Numbered from the stretch's first letter, positions 25,822 to 33,895 are shown. The stretch is 34,628 nt of DNA from Bacteroidaceae bacterium (GCA_016284045.1 JAEEOB010000181.1:1-34628); one strand, 5' to 3'. Translations and numbers: made by a program. The notes: a model not told the origin generated them from the sequence alone.

Positions 25822-25976
25822 GCAAAGTTACGATTAAGCGAGCGAAAAACCAAATTTTTGAGCAGCGAATGCAAAGATTAGCTTGCTGAATCTTTGCTGA
25901 GTCGTGAGAAAATTCAGCGAAGCAAAATTTATTTGAGTTTTTCCGAGCGTCAGTAACTTCGGTGTCAGCCAAAGTT
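25822..25976. repeat. Promoter-bearing dispersed repeat, second locus
   Basis: This full unit is nearly identical to 16752-16909, including the 9-bp inverted repeat (25871-25897). Its distal end differs (GTCAGTAACTTCGGTGTCAGCC). The region up to about 26035 continues with a short run of CATTTTC/CTTCC units. A 94-codon minus-strand frame through it is not called as a gene. Confidence 0.8.
25823..25854 (-). promoter_or_regulatory. Repeat-borne promoter of proS
   Basis: On the minus strand TTTG (25854-25851), a 20-bp spacer and TAACTTTG (25830-25823) match perfectly. The predicted leader is about 15 nt, so this is the best candidate for the proS promoter. Confidence 0.7.
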
Positions 25977-26050
25977 TCATTTTCACTTCTATTTATACTT
26001 CCATTTTCATTTCCGTTTTTACTTCCATTAAAATATTTAATTGCTAAAAA

Positions 26051-26082
26051 TTTGTTTGTTTCGTTTCTTTTCTCTAATTTTG
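26051..26082 (+). promoter_or_regulatory. Promoter of the OmpA-like lipoprotein gene
   Basis: TTTG (26051-26054), a 20-bp spacer and TAATTTTG (26075-26082) are a perfect match. The leader would be about 42 nt. Confidence 0.75.
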
Positions 26083-26127
26083 CATCATGATACATTAATT
26101 TAATTATTAACTAAACATTTTTTGCTT

Positions 26128-26874
26128 ATGAAAATCTCAAAAATTGGTATTTATGCATTATCAGTGGTGATGCTCGTTTCATCATGCGGAACAGTTCAAA
26201 ATCTCAACAACACCACTAAGGGAGGAGTAATTGGAGGTACTAGTGGAGCTGCTATTGGTGCGCTTCTCGGAAACCTCACTGCTCCGAAACATGGTAATAA
26301 GACATCAAGAACCCTCTTCGGCACTGCTATCGGTGCGGCTGTGGGTACTGGTGCCGGTCTACTCATCGGTAAGAAGATGGACAAGGCGAAGGCTGCTGCT
26401 CAGCAGGTACAGAACGCTAAGGTTGAGCAGGTGACCGATGCTAACGGTTATGAGGCTGTGAAGATGACATTCGACTCAGGTATCCTCTTCGCAACTGGTA
26501 AGTCAACTCTTACTTCTTCTGCTAAGACTTCCCTCAACCAGTTCGTACACAATGTGCTTATCCCTTATCCTGATGTTGATGTGGCTATCTACGGACATAC
26601 CGACAACCAGGGATTCAGAGGTGTGACCGACCCGGCTGTGAACGCACAGAAGAACAGAGACCTCTCCCTCCAGAGAGCAACTGAGGTGACAAGATATCTG
26701 CTTGAGAACGGTATGGCTCAGTCTCAGATTAAGTATGTGGAGGGATTAGGACAGGATCAGCCGGTGGCTGACAACTCCACAGAGTATGGCAAGCAGCAGA
26801 ACCGTCGCGTGGAGGTGTTCCTCTATCCGTCGGAGAGCATGATTAAGGCTGCTGAGGCTGGAACTCTTCAGTAA
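26128..26874 (+). CDS. OmpA family lipoprotein
   Basis: The ATG at 26128 is preferred over an in-frame TTG six bases upstream. The 248-residue product has a lipoprotein signal ending VSSC (Cys near residue 20). A Gly-rich stretch follows (GGVIGGTSGAAIGALLGN and GTAIGAAVGTGAGLLIGKK), the glycine-zipper type seen in envelope lipoproteins. The C-terminal OmpA domain contains YGHTDNQGFRG and NRDLSLQRATEVTRYLLENG, then EGLGQDQPVADN and NRRVEVFLYP, the peptidoglycan-binding elements (Asp and Arg of the DAP site). It should tether the outer membrane to peptidoglycan. Codon use is biased to a few codons, which with the perfect promoter and strong terminator suggests high expression. It is a single-gene unit. 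Confidence 0.93.
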   Translation: MKISKIGIYALSVVMLVSSCGTVQNLNNTTKGGVIGGTSGAAIGALLGNLTAPKHGNKTSRTLFGTAIGAAVGTGAGLLIGKKMDKAKAAAQQVQNAKVEQVTDANGYEAVKMTFDSGILFATGKSTLTSSAKTSLNQFVHNVLIPYPDVDVAIYGHTDNQGFRGVTDPAVNAQKNRDLSLQRATEVTRYLLENGMAQSQIKYVEGLGQDQPVADNSTEYGKQQNRRVEVFLYPSESMIKAAEAGTLQ

Positions 26875-26898
26875 TCAAACGTCAGATTATTATGACAC

Positions 26899-26939
26899 AA
26901 AAGCCGGAGTCCGACATCATGCCGGACTCCGGCTTTTTT
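26899..26939 (+). terminator. Intrinsic terminator after the OmpA-like gene
   Basis: A perfect 13-bp stem (AAGCCGGAGTCCG at 26901-26913 with 26923-26935) and a 9-nt loop are followed by a run of T. It is one of the strongest terminators in the window. Confidence 0.92.
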
Positions 26940-26958
26940 ACAAGCTGATATACCCTTT

Positions 26959-27100
26959 AGAAAATCTGACAACAGAACGCTTCAGAAATCCCCGCCTACG
27001 CATGTAATAACAGTAAAACTTGTAGAGACTCCCCGTGGGGTGTCTAAAAGAAAACCGCAGAAAGCTCGACAACAAAACATTCCCGAAATCCCCGCCTGCT
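26959..27100. repeat. Direct repeat pair exactly 100 bp apart, with a hairpin between
   Basis: The segments 26959-27000 and 27059-27100 are imperfect direct repeats (shared AGAAA, GACAACA and GAAATCCCCGCCT). Between them lies a hairpin of the GAGACGC family, AGAC-T-CCCC/GGGG-T-GTCT (27026-27045). No gene was seen here. Confidence 0.6.
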
Positions 27101-27120
27101 TTTTTCTGTCAATACTCAAA

Positions 27121-27846
27121 ATGTCCTCAAAACCAACAAAAGACCGTTCTGCATTCGGCAAATTGCTCCATTTCTTCGTTAAACTCCTGAAATGGTGCAT
27201 CATTTTATTTTTGTTTTCATCCATCTTGGCTGTTCTTGTCTATAAGTGGGTGCCCGTGAAATATACGCCGCTCATGTTTATAAGATATTATCAGCAGAAG
27301 AAAGATGGCAAGAAACCGCGGATGGAGCATGAGTGGGTACCGATAGAGGATATCTCCGAGAATCTGCCCGTTGCTGTATGGGCAAGTGAGGACCAGAATT
27401 TCTTCACCCATTTCGGATTCGACTTCAAGGCGATTCAGCAGGCGCGTAAGGAGGCAGAGGCAGGAAAAAGAAGAAGGGGTGGAAGCACCATCTCACAGCA
27501 GACAGCGAAAAATGTGTTTCTATGGCCAAACTCCACATGGGTCAGAAAAGGATTCGAGGCATATTTCACACTTCTCATCGAGCTTTTCTGGTCGAAAGAA
27601 AGAATCATGGAGGTTTATCTTAACTCTATAGAGATGGGCGATGGCATCTACGGGGCACAGGCGGTCGCCAAATTCCATTTCAACACCGATGCCAAACATC
27701 TCACCCGTGAACAGTGCGCCCTCATTGCCGCATCTCTCCCCAATCCACTCAAATTCAACAGCGCCCGTCCTTCACGCTATATGCTCAAACGTCAAAAAAA
27801 GATCCTCAAGCAAATGCGTGCATTAGGCAAACTCCCGGATTCCTGA
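27121..27846 (+). CDS. mtgA: Monofunctional peptidoglycan glycosyltransferase
   Basis: The start at 27121 ([16 protein letters not shown]) gives a 241-residue protein of normal MtgA length; a longer frame from 27040 would begin inside the direct repeat and was not used. A transmembrane helix lies at about 24-41, and the rest is a GT51 domain. Catalytic Glu90 is in [12 protein letters not shown], followed by [17 protein letters not shown] and [22 protein letters not shown]. There is no transpeptidase domain. It polymerises lipid II into glycan strands in the periplasm. It is about 140 bp upstream of the AGCS gene on the same strand. Confidence 0.95.
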   Translation: MSSKPTKDRSAFGKLLHFFVKLLKWCIILFLFSSILAVLVYKWVPVKYTPLMFIRYYQQKKDGKKPRMEHEWVPIEDISENLPVAVWASEDQNFFTHFGFDFKAIQQARKEAEAGKRRRGGSTISQQTAKNVFLWPNSTWVRKGFEAYFTLLIELFWSKERIMEVYLNSIEMGDGIYGAQAVAKFHFNTDAKHLTREQCALIAASLPNPLKFNSARPSRYMLKRQKKILKQMRALGKLPDS

Positions 27847-27878
27847 CGTTTTCTCTCTTCTCGTCTTCACTTTATTAA

Positions 27879-27983
27879 ATGTCAATAGTAAATCATAAAT
27901 ACCTCATCTTCAAAACTAAATACACTTTTCACTATTGGCTATTCACTATTCACTTAATAAATTCTTCATTCTTCATTAATAAG
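27879..27983. repeat. TTTTCACTATT / TTCTTCATT type spacer
   Basis: The spacer before the AGCS gene holds AAATACACTTTTCACTATT, CTATTCACTATTCACTT and TTCTTCATTCTTCATT. Close relatives occur at 13380-13413, 20560-20622 and 7523-7556. Confidence 0.45.
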
Positions 27984-29408
27984 ATGCTTGCCCAAATCAA
28001 CGATTTCATCTGGTCTTATATTCTCATTGCTCTCCTTATAGCCTGCGGGCTGTGGTTTACGTGGAAAACCAAGTTTATCCAATTCCGTATGTTCGGGGAG
28101 ATGATCCGGTTGCTAAAGGACAGCGGTTCCCGTAACAGTGAAACGGACGACGATGACACGTTGCCATCCGGTAAGCCTAAGAAAAAACACATCACCTCCT
28201 TTCAGGCGTTTGCCGTTTCGCTTGCTACTCGCGTAGGAACTGGCAACATGGCAGGGGTGGCTACTGCTATAGCCATCGGCGGTCCGGGTGCCTGTTTCTG
28301 GATGTGGGTCATCGCACTCATCGGGTCTGCCACTGCGTTTGTGGAATCAACTCTCGCTCAGTTGTATAAACGGCCGGAGAAAGACTCGTTTGTTGGCGGA
28401 CCGGCTTATTATATATTTAAAGGTATTCATAGCAAACAAATGGCATGGCTCTTCGCTGTGTTGATTACACTTACGTTCGGACTCTCCTATAACTCCATTC
28501 AGAGCAACACCATCTGCGATGCCATGAGCCATGCCTTCGGATGGAACCACGTGGTGGTGGGTGTCATCTTGGCTTTCATGGCCTTACTGATAGTTTTTGG
28601 AGGAATACATCGCATCGCGAAGGTCAGCAGCATTCTAGTTCCAGTCATGGCCGTGGGGTATCTCCTGTTGGCTCTCTTTATTGTTTTTTCGAATATCTCG
28701 ATATTTCCCGATGTGTTCAAACTGATTGTAGAGAATGCTTTCGGATGGAATCAGGCTGCAGGTGGTGCAATCGGAGCAGCGATGATGAACGGTATCAAGC
28801 GCGGGCTGTTCAGCAACGAGGCTGGGGAGGGCAGTGCGCCTAACGTCGCGGCGACTGCCGACGTGTCGCATCCTGTGAAGCAGGGACTGATACAGGCACT
28901 GGGTGTCTTCACCGACACGCTCGTGGTTTGCTCATGTACAGCTTTTATAATTCTCGTCAGTGGATTATACAACACCCATGACTTGAACGGCATTAACCTC
29001 ACACAGGCGGCTTTACAGAGTGAGGTGGGCAGCGCTGGTCCCGTTTTCGTCGCCATCGCCATCTTCCTTTTCGCTTTCAGCAGCATCATCGGCAATTATT
29101 ATTATGGAGAGGCTAACATCCGCTTCATGACATCCAGCCGATGGGTCATGACCATCTACCGCATCTCCTCTGCCGGAGTCGTCGTGCTCTTTGGCGCTCT
29201 CGCCTCCCTCGACACAGTCTGGACACTCGGAGACATCTGCATGGCGGTGCTCACCCTTGTCAATATCATTGCCATCCTCTCCCTCGGAAAATATGTCTTC
29301 CGCCTTGCCGACGACTACCGAAAACAAAGAAAACAAGGCATCAAGGACCCTGTTTTCAAAAAAGAGAGTATGCCCGACATTCAGCACGAACTTGAAGCCT
29401 GGGAGTGA
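27984..29408 (+). CDS. Alanine/glycine:cation symporter family protein (AGCS)
   Basis: The ATG at 27984 (MLAQINDFIWSYILIALLIACG) is the family-typical start and lies after the repeat-like spacer; the frame is open further upstream but without merit. The 474-residue product is polytopic. AGCS hallmarks include ATRVGTGNMAGVATAIAIGGPGA near residue 77, FVGGPAYYI, GLSYNSIQSN, and KRGLFSNEAGEGSAPNVAATA near 270. It would import alanine or glycine with Na+ or H+. It is followed by a convergent Sel1-repeat gene 73 bp away. Confidence 0.94.
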   Translation: MLAQINDFIWSYILIALLIACGLWFTWKTKFIQFRMFGEMIRLLKDSGSRNSETDDDDTLPSGKPKKKHITSFQAFAVSLATRVGTGNMAGVATAIAIGGPGACFWMWVIALIGSATAFVESTLAQLYKRPEKDSFVGGPAYYIFKGIHSKQMAWLFAVLITLTFGLSYNSIQSNTICDAMSHAFGWNHVVVGVILAFMALLIVFGGIHRIAKVSSILVPVMAVGYLLLALFIVFSNISIFPDVFKLIVENAFGWNQAAGGAIGAAMMNGIKRGLFSNEAGEGSAPNVAATADVSHPVKQGLIQALGVFTDTLVVCSCTAFIILVSGLYNTHDLNGINLTQAALQSEVGSAGPVFVAIAIFLFAFSSIIGNYYYGEANIRFMTSSRWVMTIYRISSAGVVVLFGALASLDTVWTLGDICMAVLTLVNIIAILSLGKYVFRLADDYRKQRKQGIKDPVFKKESMPDIQHELEAWE

Positions 29409-29481
29409 AGTTGAGGAATTCCGCTATCACGGATTATCTGGAAAATCCGGATAATCCAAATGCTCCAACCCGCATTGTCCT

Positions 29482-30726
29482 CTATTCGTTTTCTTTCTTT
29501 TGGGCGGGGACATCCATGCCCAGCGCTTTCAGCGCATCAGGATAATTCTGTATCGCTGCACGTTTCACCCACTCAATGGCTTTGTTCTCGTCGGCTTTGA
29601 CGCCAACACCGAAATTATAGAACACCCCAAGGCAGTATTGTGCCTCGGCTATGCCTTTTTCTGCCGCGCGCTCCATCCATTTGAACGCTTTCTTGTCGTC
29701 TTTCTTCCGCACTTCACCATAGTAATAGGCATAGCCCAGCGCAATCATCGCCTCCACATCGCTCAGCCCGGCTGCCAAATCAAAATAGTGTTCATATTTC
29801 CTTTTGTTCGGCTTCACTCCAATGCCTTCCTTATAGCATACTGCCACCTGATGGGCGCATTGGGCATCTCCTATGTCTGCACCTTTTTTCCACCAGTAAA
29901 ATGCCTTCTCATAATCCTGAGTAATCTGCTTGCCGTTATAATACATATAACCCAAATTGTACATTGCGTCAACTTCTCTATGTTCAGCGGCTTTCTCATT
30001 CCAATAGATGGCTTTTTTTCCGTTCATCTTGATGCCGTCACCAAACTGGTATTTCTGGGCCAGTGCAAGCATGTAAGGACCGGTCGTGGCGGTAAGTTCA
30101 AACAGCCGTACAGCCATCGTGTCGTCCTCCTCCACACCCAGACCGAACGCATAGCAGTTGCCTAAGTTCATCATCGCATCCCGATAGCCTTTATCCGAGG
30201 CTTTCTTCCACCAATACACCGCTTTTTTGTCGTCCTGCTCCACGCCATAGCCATATCGGTAGCAGATACCCAGCTGATTCTGAGCAGGAGTGTAGCCCTG
30301 CTCTGCTGATTTGGTCCACCACTCAACGGCAAGCTTCTCGTCCTGCACAATGTATTTGTCGCCTACATAGAAACGTTTGCCAAGTTGGTATTGCTGAATA
30401 GGGTCTTTCAAGTCAAGTTCACGCAGACCGCTGTCTTGTTTCAGATTCGGATTCTCTTCCTGCATACTGTTATCTTTCTCCCCCGGCACCACGTCCGAGC
30501 GGCGGGGCAGAATCCTTGTATGAATGCTGTCCTGGCCTATCGTTGCCTCACGTCCGTTGGTGGCTGATTCGCCAGCCGTGGTATCCTGCCTCAGAGGCTT
30601 CATCTGCGTTTTATCGATTTGAATGCGAATGGCTTCATCATTGCCCGAGCCGGATTTGTCCTGCCCCCATGCCGTGAAAGCAGCGGACAGCATCACAAAT
30701 AATATTAAGATACTACGTTTCAACAT
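29482..30726 (-). CDS. Sel1-repeat (SEL1-like TPR) secreted protein
   Basis: This 414-residue protein has a signal peptide (residues 1-21, ending AAFTAWGQ). Residues about 110-405 form seven or eight Sel1-like repeats of about 36 residues, each with the A..G.. / LG.CY..G.GV..D..KA..WW.KAA pattern. The section from about 22 to 108 is polar and low complexity. Sel1 repeats build alpha-solenoid scaffolds for protein-protein contacts, often in envelope signalling, but the partner is unknown. A TAATTTTG -7 element is found 23 bp upstream of the ATG. Confidence 0.9.
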   Translation of the reverse strand: MLKRSILILFVMLSAAFTAWGQDKSGSGNDEAIRIQIDKTQMKPLRQDTTAGESATNGREATIGQDSIHTRILPRRSDVVPGEKDNSMQEENPNLKQDSGLRELDLKDPIQQYQLGKRFYVGDKYIVQDEKLAVEWWTKSAEQGYTPAQNQLGICYRYGYGVEQDDKKAVYWWKKASDKGYRDAMMNLGNCYAFGLGVEEDDTMAVRLFELTATTGPYMLALAQKYQFGDGIKMNGKKAIYWNEKAAEHREVDAMYNLGYMYYNGKQITQDYEKAFYWWKKGADIGDAQCAHQVAVCYKEGIGVKPNKRKYEHYFDLAAGLSDVEAMIALGYAYYYGEVRKKDDKKAFKWMERAAEKGIAEAQYCLGVFYNFGVGVKADENKAIEWVKRAAIQNYPDALKALGMDVPAQKKENE

Positions 30727-30748
30727 TTCCTGAATAATTTTCTGTTTG

Positions 30749-30756
30749 CAAAATTA
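30749..30756 (-). promoter_or_regulatory. Possible -7 element of the Sel1 gene
   Basis: TAATTTTG matches the -7 consensus; no TTTG is present at the expected distance, where a poly-T run is found instead. Confidence 0.35.
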
Positions 30757-30966
30757 CAAAAAAAAAAGATAATCCTCTACTTCTCAAGTTAAAATCTTAC
30801 AAACAAAATAATTCGTATCTCTTTCCATCACCAAAACGTTCCCTCATTGCAGGGGCGTTAGGAAGTGTAATTTTCTTATTTCACAAGCATCCACATCTTT
30901 GAATCGGAATATGGAAAGTTCAGACAATAGCTGACTTTCTGACATCTTTCATTGAAATAATAACAT

Positions 30967-31188
30967 AATTCAACTTTCGCATGTATTAGAAAATGCTGAT
31001 AATTATTAAGTTCTGTTTATTTTTGAGTGATTCTAATATCGATTTATCATTGGCAAAACTATCGTCCACGAGCCTCAGGCTCGTTAACTCCCTTTTTAAA
31101 TTCCGAACCACCTGCATAAATCTTACATCTTACATAATTAAATCTTTAAATTAACTCGGCTTCCTTTTTTACTTCAGAAACTTGAATA
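30967..31188. repeat. MITE-like element, copy 2
   Basis: The ends resemble inverted copies: AATTCAACTTTCGCATG at 30967-30983, and at the right end the reverse complement of TATTCAAGTTTCTGAAG. The core 31045-31092 is 44/48 identical to 15063-15110 on the other strand and contains a perfect CGAGCC-TCA-GGCTCG hairpin (31069-31083). The rest of 30757-31374 shows no gene. Confidence 0.55.
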
Positions 31189-31374
31189 ACTTAGTAAAGT
31201 TTGACACGTAAATATCACCTATATACTTGGTTGTATTTTTACGTTGAGAACTCCGGAATTCAAGATTTTAAAACAACATAAATTGACATTTAAATGATTG
31301 ATATATTAATATCTTAAATTTGGAAATATGGAGAAAATTTCGTAACTTTAAGGTTAATTTCCAACAGTCCTTAT

Positions 31375-31620
31375 ATGGTCACAAAAAGTTCTCCACAATA
31401 TATATCCGAAGATGAAATACAGTTCTACAACAAGCTCAACGAGTGAGACCGCCGTCGTTATGTTGCAATAAGGGCAAACGGCCTCGACTATAATTGCGTG
31501 TGCAAAGTTACGAAAATTTATGGAATTGACAAAGAATCTGACATTACGCCATTTTCACCAGAAAAAATGAGGCAAAATGAACAGCTGGAAAAGAGCCCAA
31601 AAGATAAGTTTAAATCTTGA
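31375..31620 (+). pseudogene. Truncated transposase-like remnant with in-frame stop
   Basis: The 82-codon frame from ATG 31375 reads ...YISEDEIQFYNKLNE, then TGA at 31444, then DRRRYVAIRANGLDYNCVC and KVTKIYGIDKES before a stop at 31618-31620. It resembles the N-terminus of ISAzo13-type (Rhodopirellula-type) DDE transposases, where the TGA would be an Arg codon (CGA). The catalytic domain is absent. Family is tentative, pseudogene status fairly sure. Confidence 0.5.
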
Positions 31621-31764
31621 ATGATTGCCTCACATAATATTTACTAAGTTTTTTTCACTGTTGCTTAGTGGCTTCCAAAAGTTGCACTTTGACTTAATAA
31701 CATTTATGATTGGCAGTATTTTCACTTTTTTCTTTTCCGGATGGACATGGATTCTCACAAAAAA

Positions 31765-31782
31765 ACACTACCTTTGTAGTGT
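31765..31782 (+). promoter_or_regulatory. Promoter -7 element inside a perfect inverted repeat
   Basis: ACACTAC-CTTT-GTAGTGT is a perfect 7-bp inverted repeat containing TACCTTTG (31769-31776), a consensus -7 element. No -33 TTTG is seen. It could be an operator overlapping a promoter for the GH106 region. Confidence 0.4.
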
Positions 31783-31854
31783 GAACGAACGTAGAGACAT
31801 CATAGTATCAAATACATTGACAAGAATCGGCAAATATGAAGTTGCCGGTTACTT

Positions 31855-32043
31855 ATGGTGAGCGGATTTCCTGCCAACTACTGGATTAACCGATACACGG
31901 TGCTTGATATCAGCCGACAGTTACGCGACAAGAAACGCTCGTTTACCGAACTCTCTGACATCTATGGCTTTTCCTCACCAAGTTATTTCAGCTGCTATGT
32001 GCAGAAGTATCTCGGTGTTTCGCCTAGTGACTTTAGGGTGTAA
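31855..32043 (+). pseudogene. AraC-family regulator, C-terminal fragment
   Basis: About 60 residues match the DNA-binding end of an AraC/XylS regulator: YWINRYTVLDISRQLRDKKRSFTELSDIYGF, then SSPSYFSCYVQKYLGVSPSDFRV, which holds the second helix-turn-helix and the conserved FSRxFKKxxGxSPSxYR-type end. A complete regulator would need at least 100 residues of two HTH motifs plus an N-terminal domain; none is found upstream. The likely start is a chance ATG, so this is probably a remnant. It ends 18 bp before the GH106-like gene, which the intact ancestor may have regulated. Confidence 0.7.
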
Positions 32044-32061
32044 AGATCTACTCAATTTATT

Positions 32062-33480
32062 ATGAAAGAAGCAATAATCGTTTTACTGATGCTGCTGGCT
32101 GGTATGACAGTATCAGCAAAAAACACTCAATGGGAAACGTTTGCTGTCAATGGCAATCGCGAACAATTATGGCAGTCGTTTCTTTCACCTCCAGACAGCA
32201 TCAAAGTTGGTTGTTATTATTACTGGGTAAACGAGCACGTCGATCCCAAAGGCGTAAAGGCCGACTTGAAATGGATGAAAGACAACGGCATCACACTTGC
32301 CTTCCTGGCGACGGACATACGCAACCGCACACGGTGGGAGAACCCTTGGGAGGGACAAACCTTTGGCAGCAACACATTCCAAAGCATACTGTGGTGGGAG
32401 AACCTGCGCACTGCTTTAAAGACTGCTGGCGAGCTGGGCATAGAGATGGGCATCTTTAACTGTCCAGGCTGGAGCCAGTCGGGCGGACCGTGGGTGAAGC
32501 CTGATGAGGCTATGCGCAACTGGACCCCTACTGGCATTGAGATCTGCAAAACGAAGCAGGGCACCGACGTGATGTGCGGTCCGTGCAGCGACGAGGCTGA
32601 AGGACTGGAGGTAGATAAGCTGTCGAAAGTACATGTGAAGAAACACTTCGAGGCATTTATAGGTGAGATACTGCGCCGCATACCAGCCAAAGACCGTCCT
32701 ACGCTGACCACCGTAGTCGTGGACAGTTGGGAGCGAGGCAAGCAGAACTATACCGACTCTATCTACGTGCTCTTCGAGCGTCGCTTTGGCTATCCGCTTG
32801 ATTATACCAGCGAGGCCTGTAAGAAAGATCTTGACAGGCTCATCTCCGATCTCGTGGCATCGGAATATATGGGCGGTCTGACGGAGAAAGCCCATGAGTA
32901 CGGGTTAAGAACATGGTGCGAGCCCTACGCTCATAGCCCTTTCCCTGGCAATAGCATCACCTACGGCAGCGCGGCTGACGAGGTGGCGGCAGAGTTTTGG
33001 GTGAACGACCGCAAGTTCCGCAAGAAGGAGGTGGATGCCGCCCTTGGTGCTGCTCGCCGCAGTGGAAAGAACCGTGTATGGGCTGAATCATTTACCGATG
33101 GAGCATGGGATAAGGAGGCGCAAGACGACTGGAGTTTCGAAAAACTGAAACCCATAGCCGACCGTTACTTTCATGCTGGCGTGAATGCCATTATCCTGCA
33201 TGTCATGATTTCGCAACCCGGCGATGACAGCCTGCCCGCCGTGCGTCCTTGGTTTGGCACTTTCTTCGACCGTCGTAGTCAGCATGCTGCAGATCTGAAG
33301 TTACTCGTCGCATATTTGCGCCGCTGCAGTTTCATGCTGCAGCAGGGGCAACCTTACAATGGAGCTACCGACTGCCGGGTGATGGCCGACGGAACCACCA
33401 TACGCTTCACCGATGACAGCCAGTTTGAAGTTTCTTTCCCCGACGGACATAAGGAAAAATGGAATCCTGCTGCTCCATAA
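32062..33480 (+). CDS. Compact GH106-like glycoside hydrolase (alpha-L-rhamnosidase type)
   Basis: This 472-residue protein has a signal peptide (residues 1-19, ending VSA) and the N-terminal features of GH106-type enzymes: SFLSPPDSIKVGCYYYWVNEHVDPKG, VKADLKWMKDNGITLAFLA, GIEMGIFNCPGWSQSGGPWVKPDEAM at 126-151 and DEAEGLEVDKLSKVHVKKHF. Candidate acidic catalytic residues are Glu224 (VVDSWERGKQNYT), Glu287 (WCEPYAHS) and Glu342 (WAESFTDG). The end resembles WFGTFFDRR and YLRRCSFMLQQGQ, where family members normally go on for hundreds of residues. Only about 24 residues separate MRNWT from GPCSDEAEGLEVDK, where larger relatives have a beta-rich domain. It would act on rhamnose-containing glycans in the periplasm or outside. 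It may be a short subfamily or a deletion derivative; activity is uncertain. Confidence 0.75.
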   Translation: MKEAIIVLLMLLAGMTVSAKNTQWETFAVNGNREQLWQSFLSPPDSIKVGCYYYWVNEHVDPKGVKADLKWMKDNGITLAFLATDIRNRTRWENPWEGQTFGSNTFQSILWWENLRTALKTAGELGIEMGIFNCPGWSQSGGPWVKPDEAMRNWTPTGIEICKTKQGTDVMCGPCSDEAEGLEVDKLSKVHVKKHFEAFIGEILRRIPAKDRPTLTTVVVDSWERGKQNYTDSIYVLFERRFGYPLDYTSEACKKDLDRLISDLVASEYMGGLTEKAHEYGLRTWCEPYAHSPFPGNSITYGSAADEVAAEFWVNDRKFRKKEVDAALGAARRSGKNRVWAESFTDGAWDKEAQDDWSFEKLKPIADRYFHAGVNAIILHVMISQPGDDSLPAVRPWFGTFFDRRSQHAADLKLLVAYLRRCSFMLQQGQPYNGATDCRVMADGTTIRFTDDSQFEVSFPDGHKEKWNPAAP

Positions 33481-33507
33481 TAGTGTGATTTTCGGTAAAA
33501 AGTAAAA

Positions 33508-33546
33508 GAAAACCCGTAATTGTTGTCAAAATAGTTACGGGTTTTC
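33508..33546 (+). terminator. Terminator after the GH106-like gene
   Basis: A perfect 12-bp stem, GAAAACCCGTAA/TTACGGGTTTTC, with a 15-nt loop is followed by TGTGTATCTTTG; the T-run is inside the stem, so function in both directions is likely. Confidence 0.7.
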
Positions 33547-33550
33547 TGTG

Positions 33551-33558
33551 TATCTTTG
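33551..33558 (+). promoter_or_regulatory. -7 element TATCTTTG
   Basis: TATCTTTG matches the consensus and lies 12 bp before the next ATG. No TTTG is at the right distance. Confidence 0.35.
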
Positions 33559-33570
33559 AGGCAGAACTAA

Positions 33571-33774
33571 ATGAATACGGATATGGACGAACAGAAATCT
33601 ATGAGTCGGAGCGATGCGCTGAAAACTATGGGAGCAATCTTGGTAACGGCGGCTTTGTCAACAACTGGATTGTCTGCATTTGCTGCTCCTGCAATAAAAA
33701 ACAATAGTAAGAAACGGCTGATATTCTATTTCACTACTACGGGCAACTGCAAACAACTTTTCAGAAAGGAATAA
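33571..33774 (+). pseudogene. Flavodoxin-like protein, N-terminal fragment
   Basis: The 67-codon frame has a Ser/Arg-rich start, a hydrophobic segment (ALKTMGAILVTAALSTTGLSAFAAP) like an export signal, and then KRLIFYFTTTGNCKQ, the FMN phosphate-binding loop region of flavodoxins (usually FYFTxTGN). It stops right after, so the flavin domain is missing. A start at 33583 is also possible. It looks like the N-terminus of an exported flavodoxin cut off by a deletion; what follows is unrelated. Confidence 0.6.
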
Positions 33775-33895
33775 ACATAATTAACGAAAAAAAGATAATC
33801 AGGTTAAATTATGAAAAAATCGATTATGAGAGAGCAGAGACTATCCTGCTTGAACTATGCCGGGCGCGAGATTTTTCGCTACCTGACTTCGTCAA
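33771..33895 (+). pseudogene. Coding-like remnant interrupted by a small IS-derived element
   Basis: In a different frame from the flavodoxin fragment, codons read INIINEKKIIRLNYEKIDYE and RAETILLELCRARDFSLPDFVN before reaching the element at 33896. The composition is protein-like, with no start codon. It was not recognised and is probably the middle of a lost gene. Confidence 0.4.

Noticed and set aside
25811-26095. 94-codon minus-strand frame upstream of proS, and similar frames at 16666-16961
   Set aside because: These frames are translations of the dispersed repeat; the same peptide string appears at both loci only because the DNA is repeated.
27847-27983. Longer N-terminus for the AGCS transporter
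   Set aside because: The extra residues translate a repeat-like spacer and precede the family-typical start.
31625-31861. 78-codon plus-strand frame before the AraC remnant
   Set aside because: No family resemblance; it runs through the palindromic promoter-like site and ends where the AraC fragment begins.
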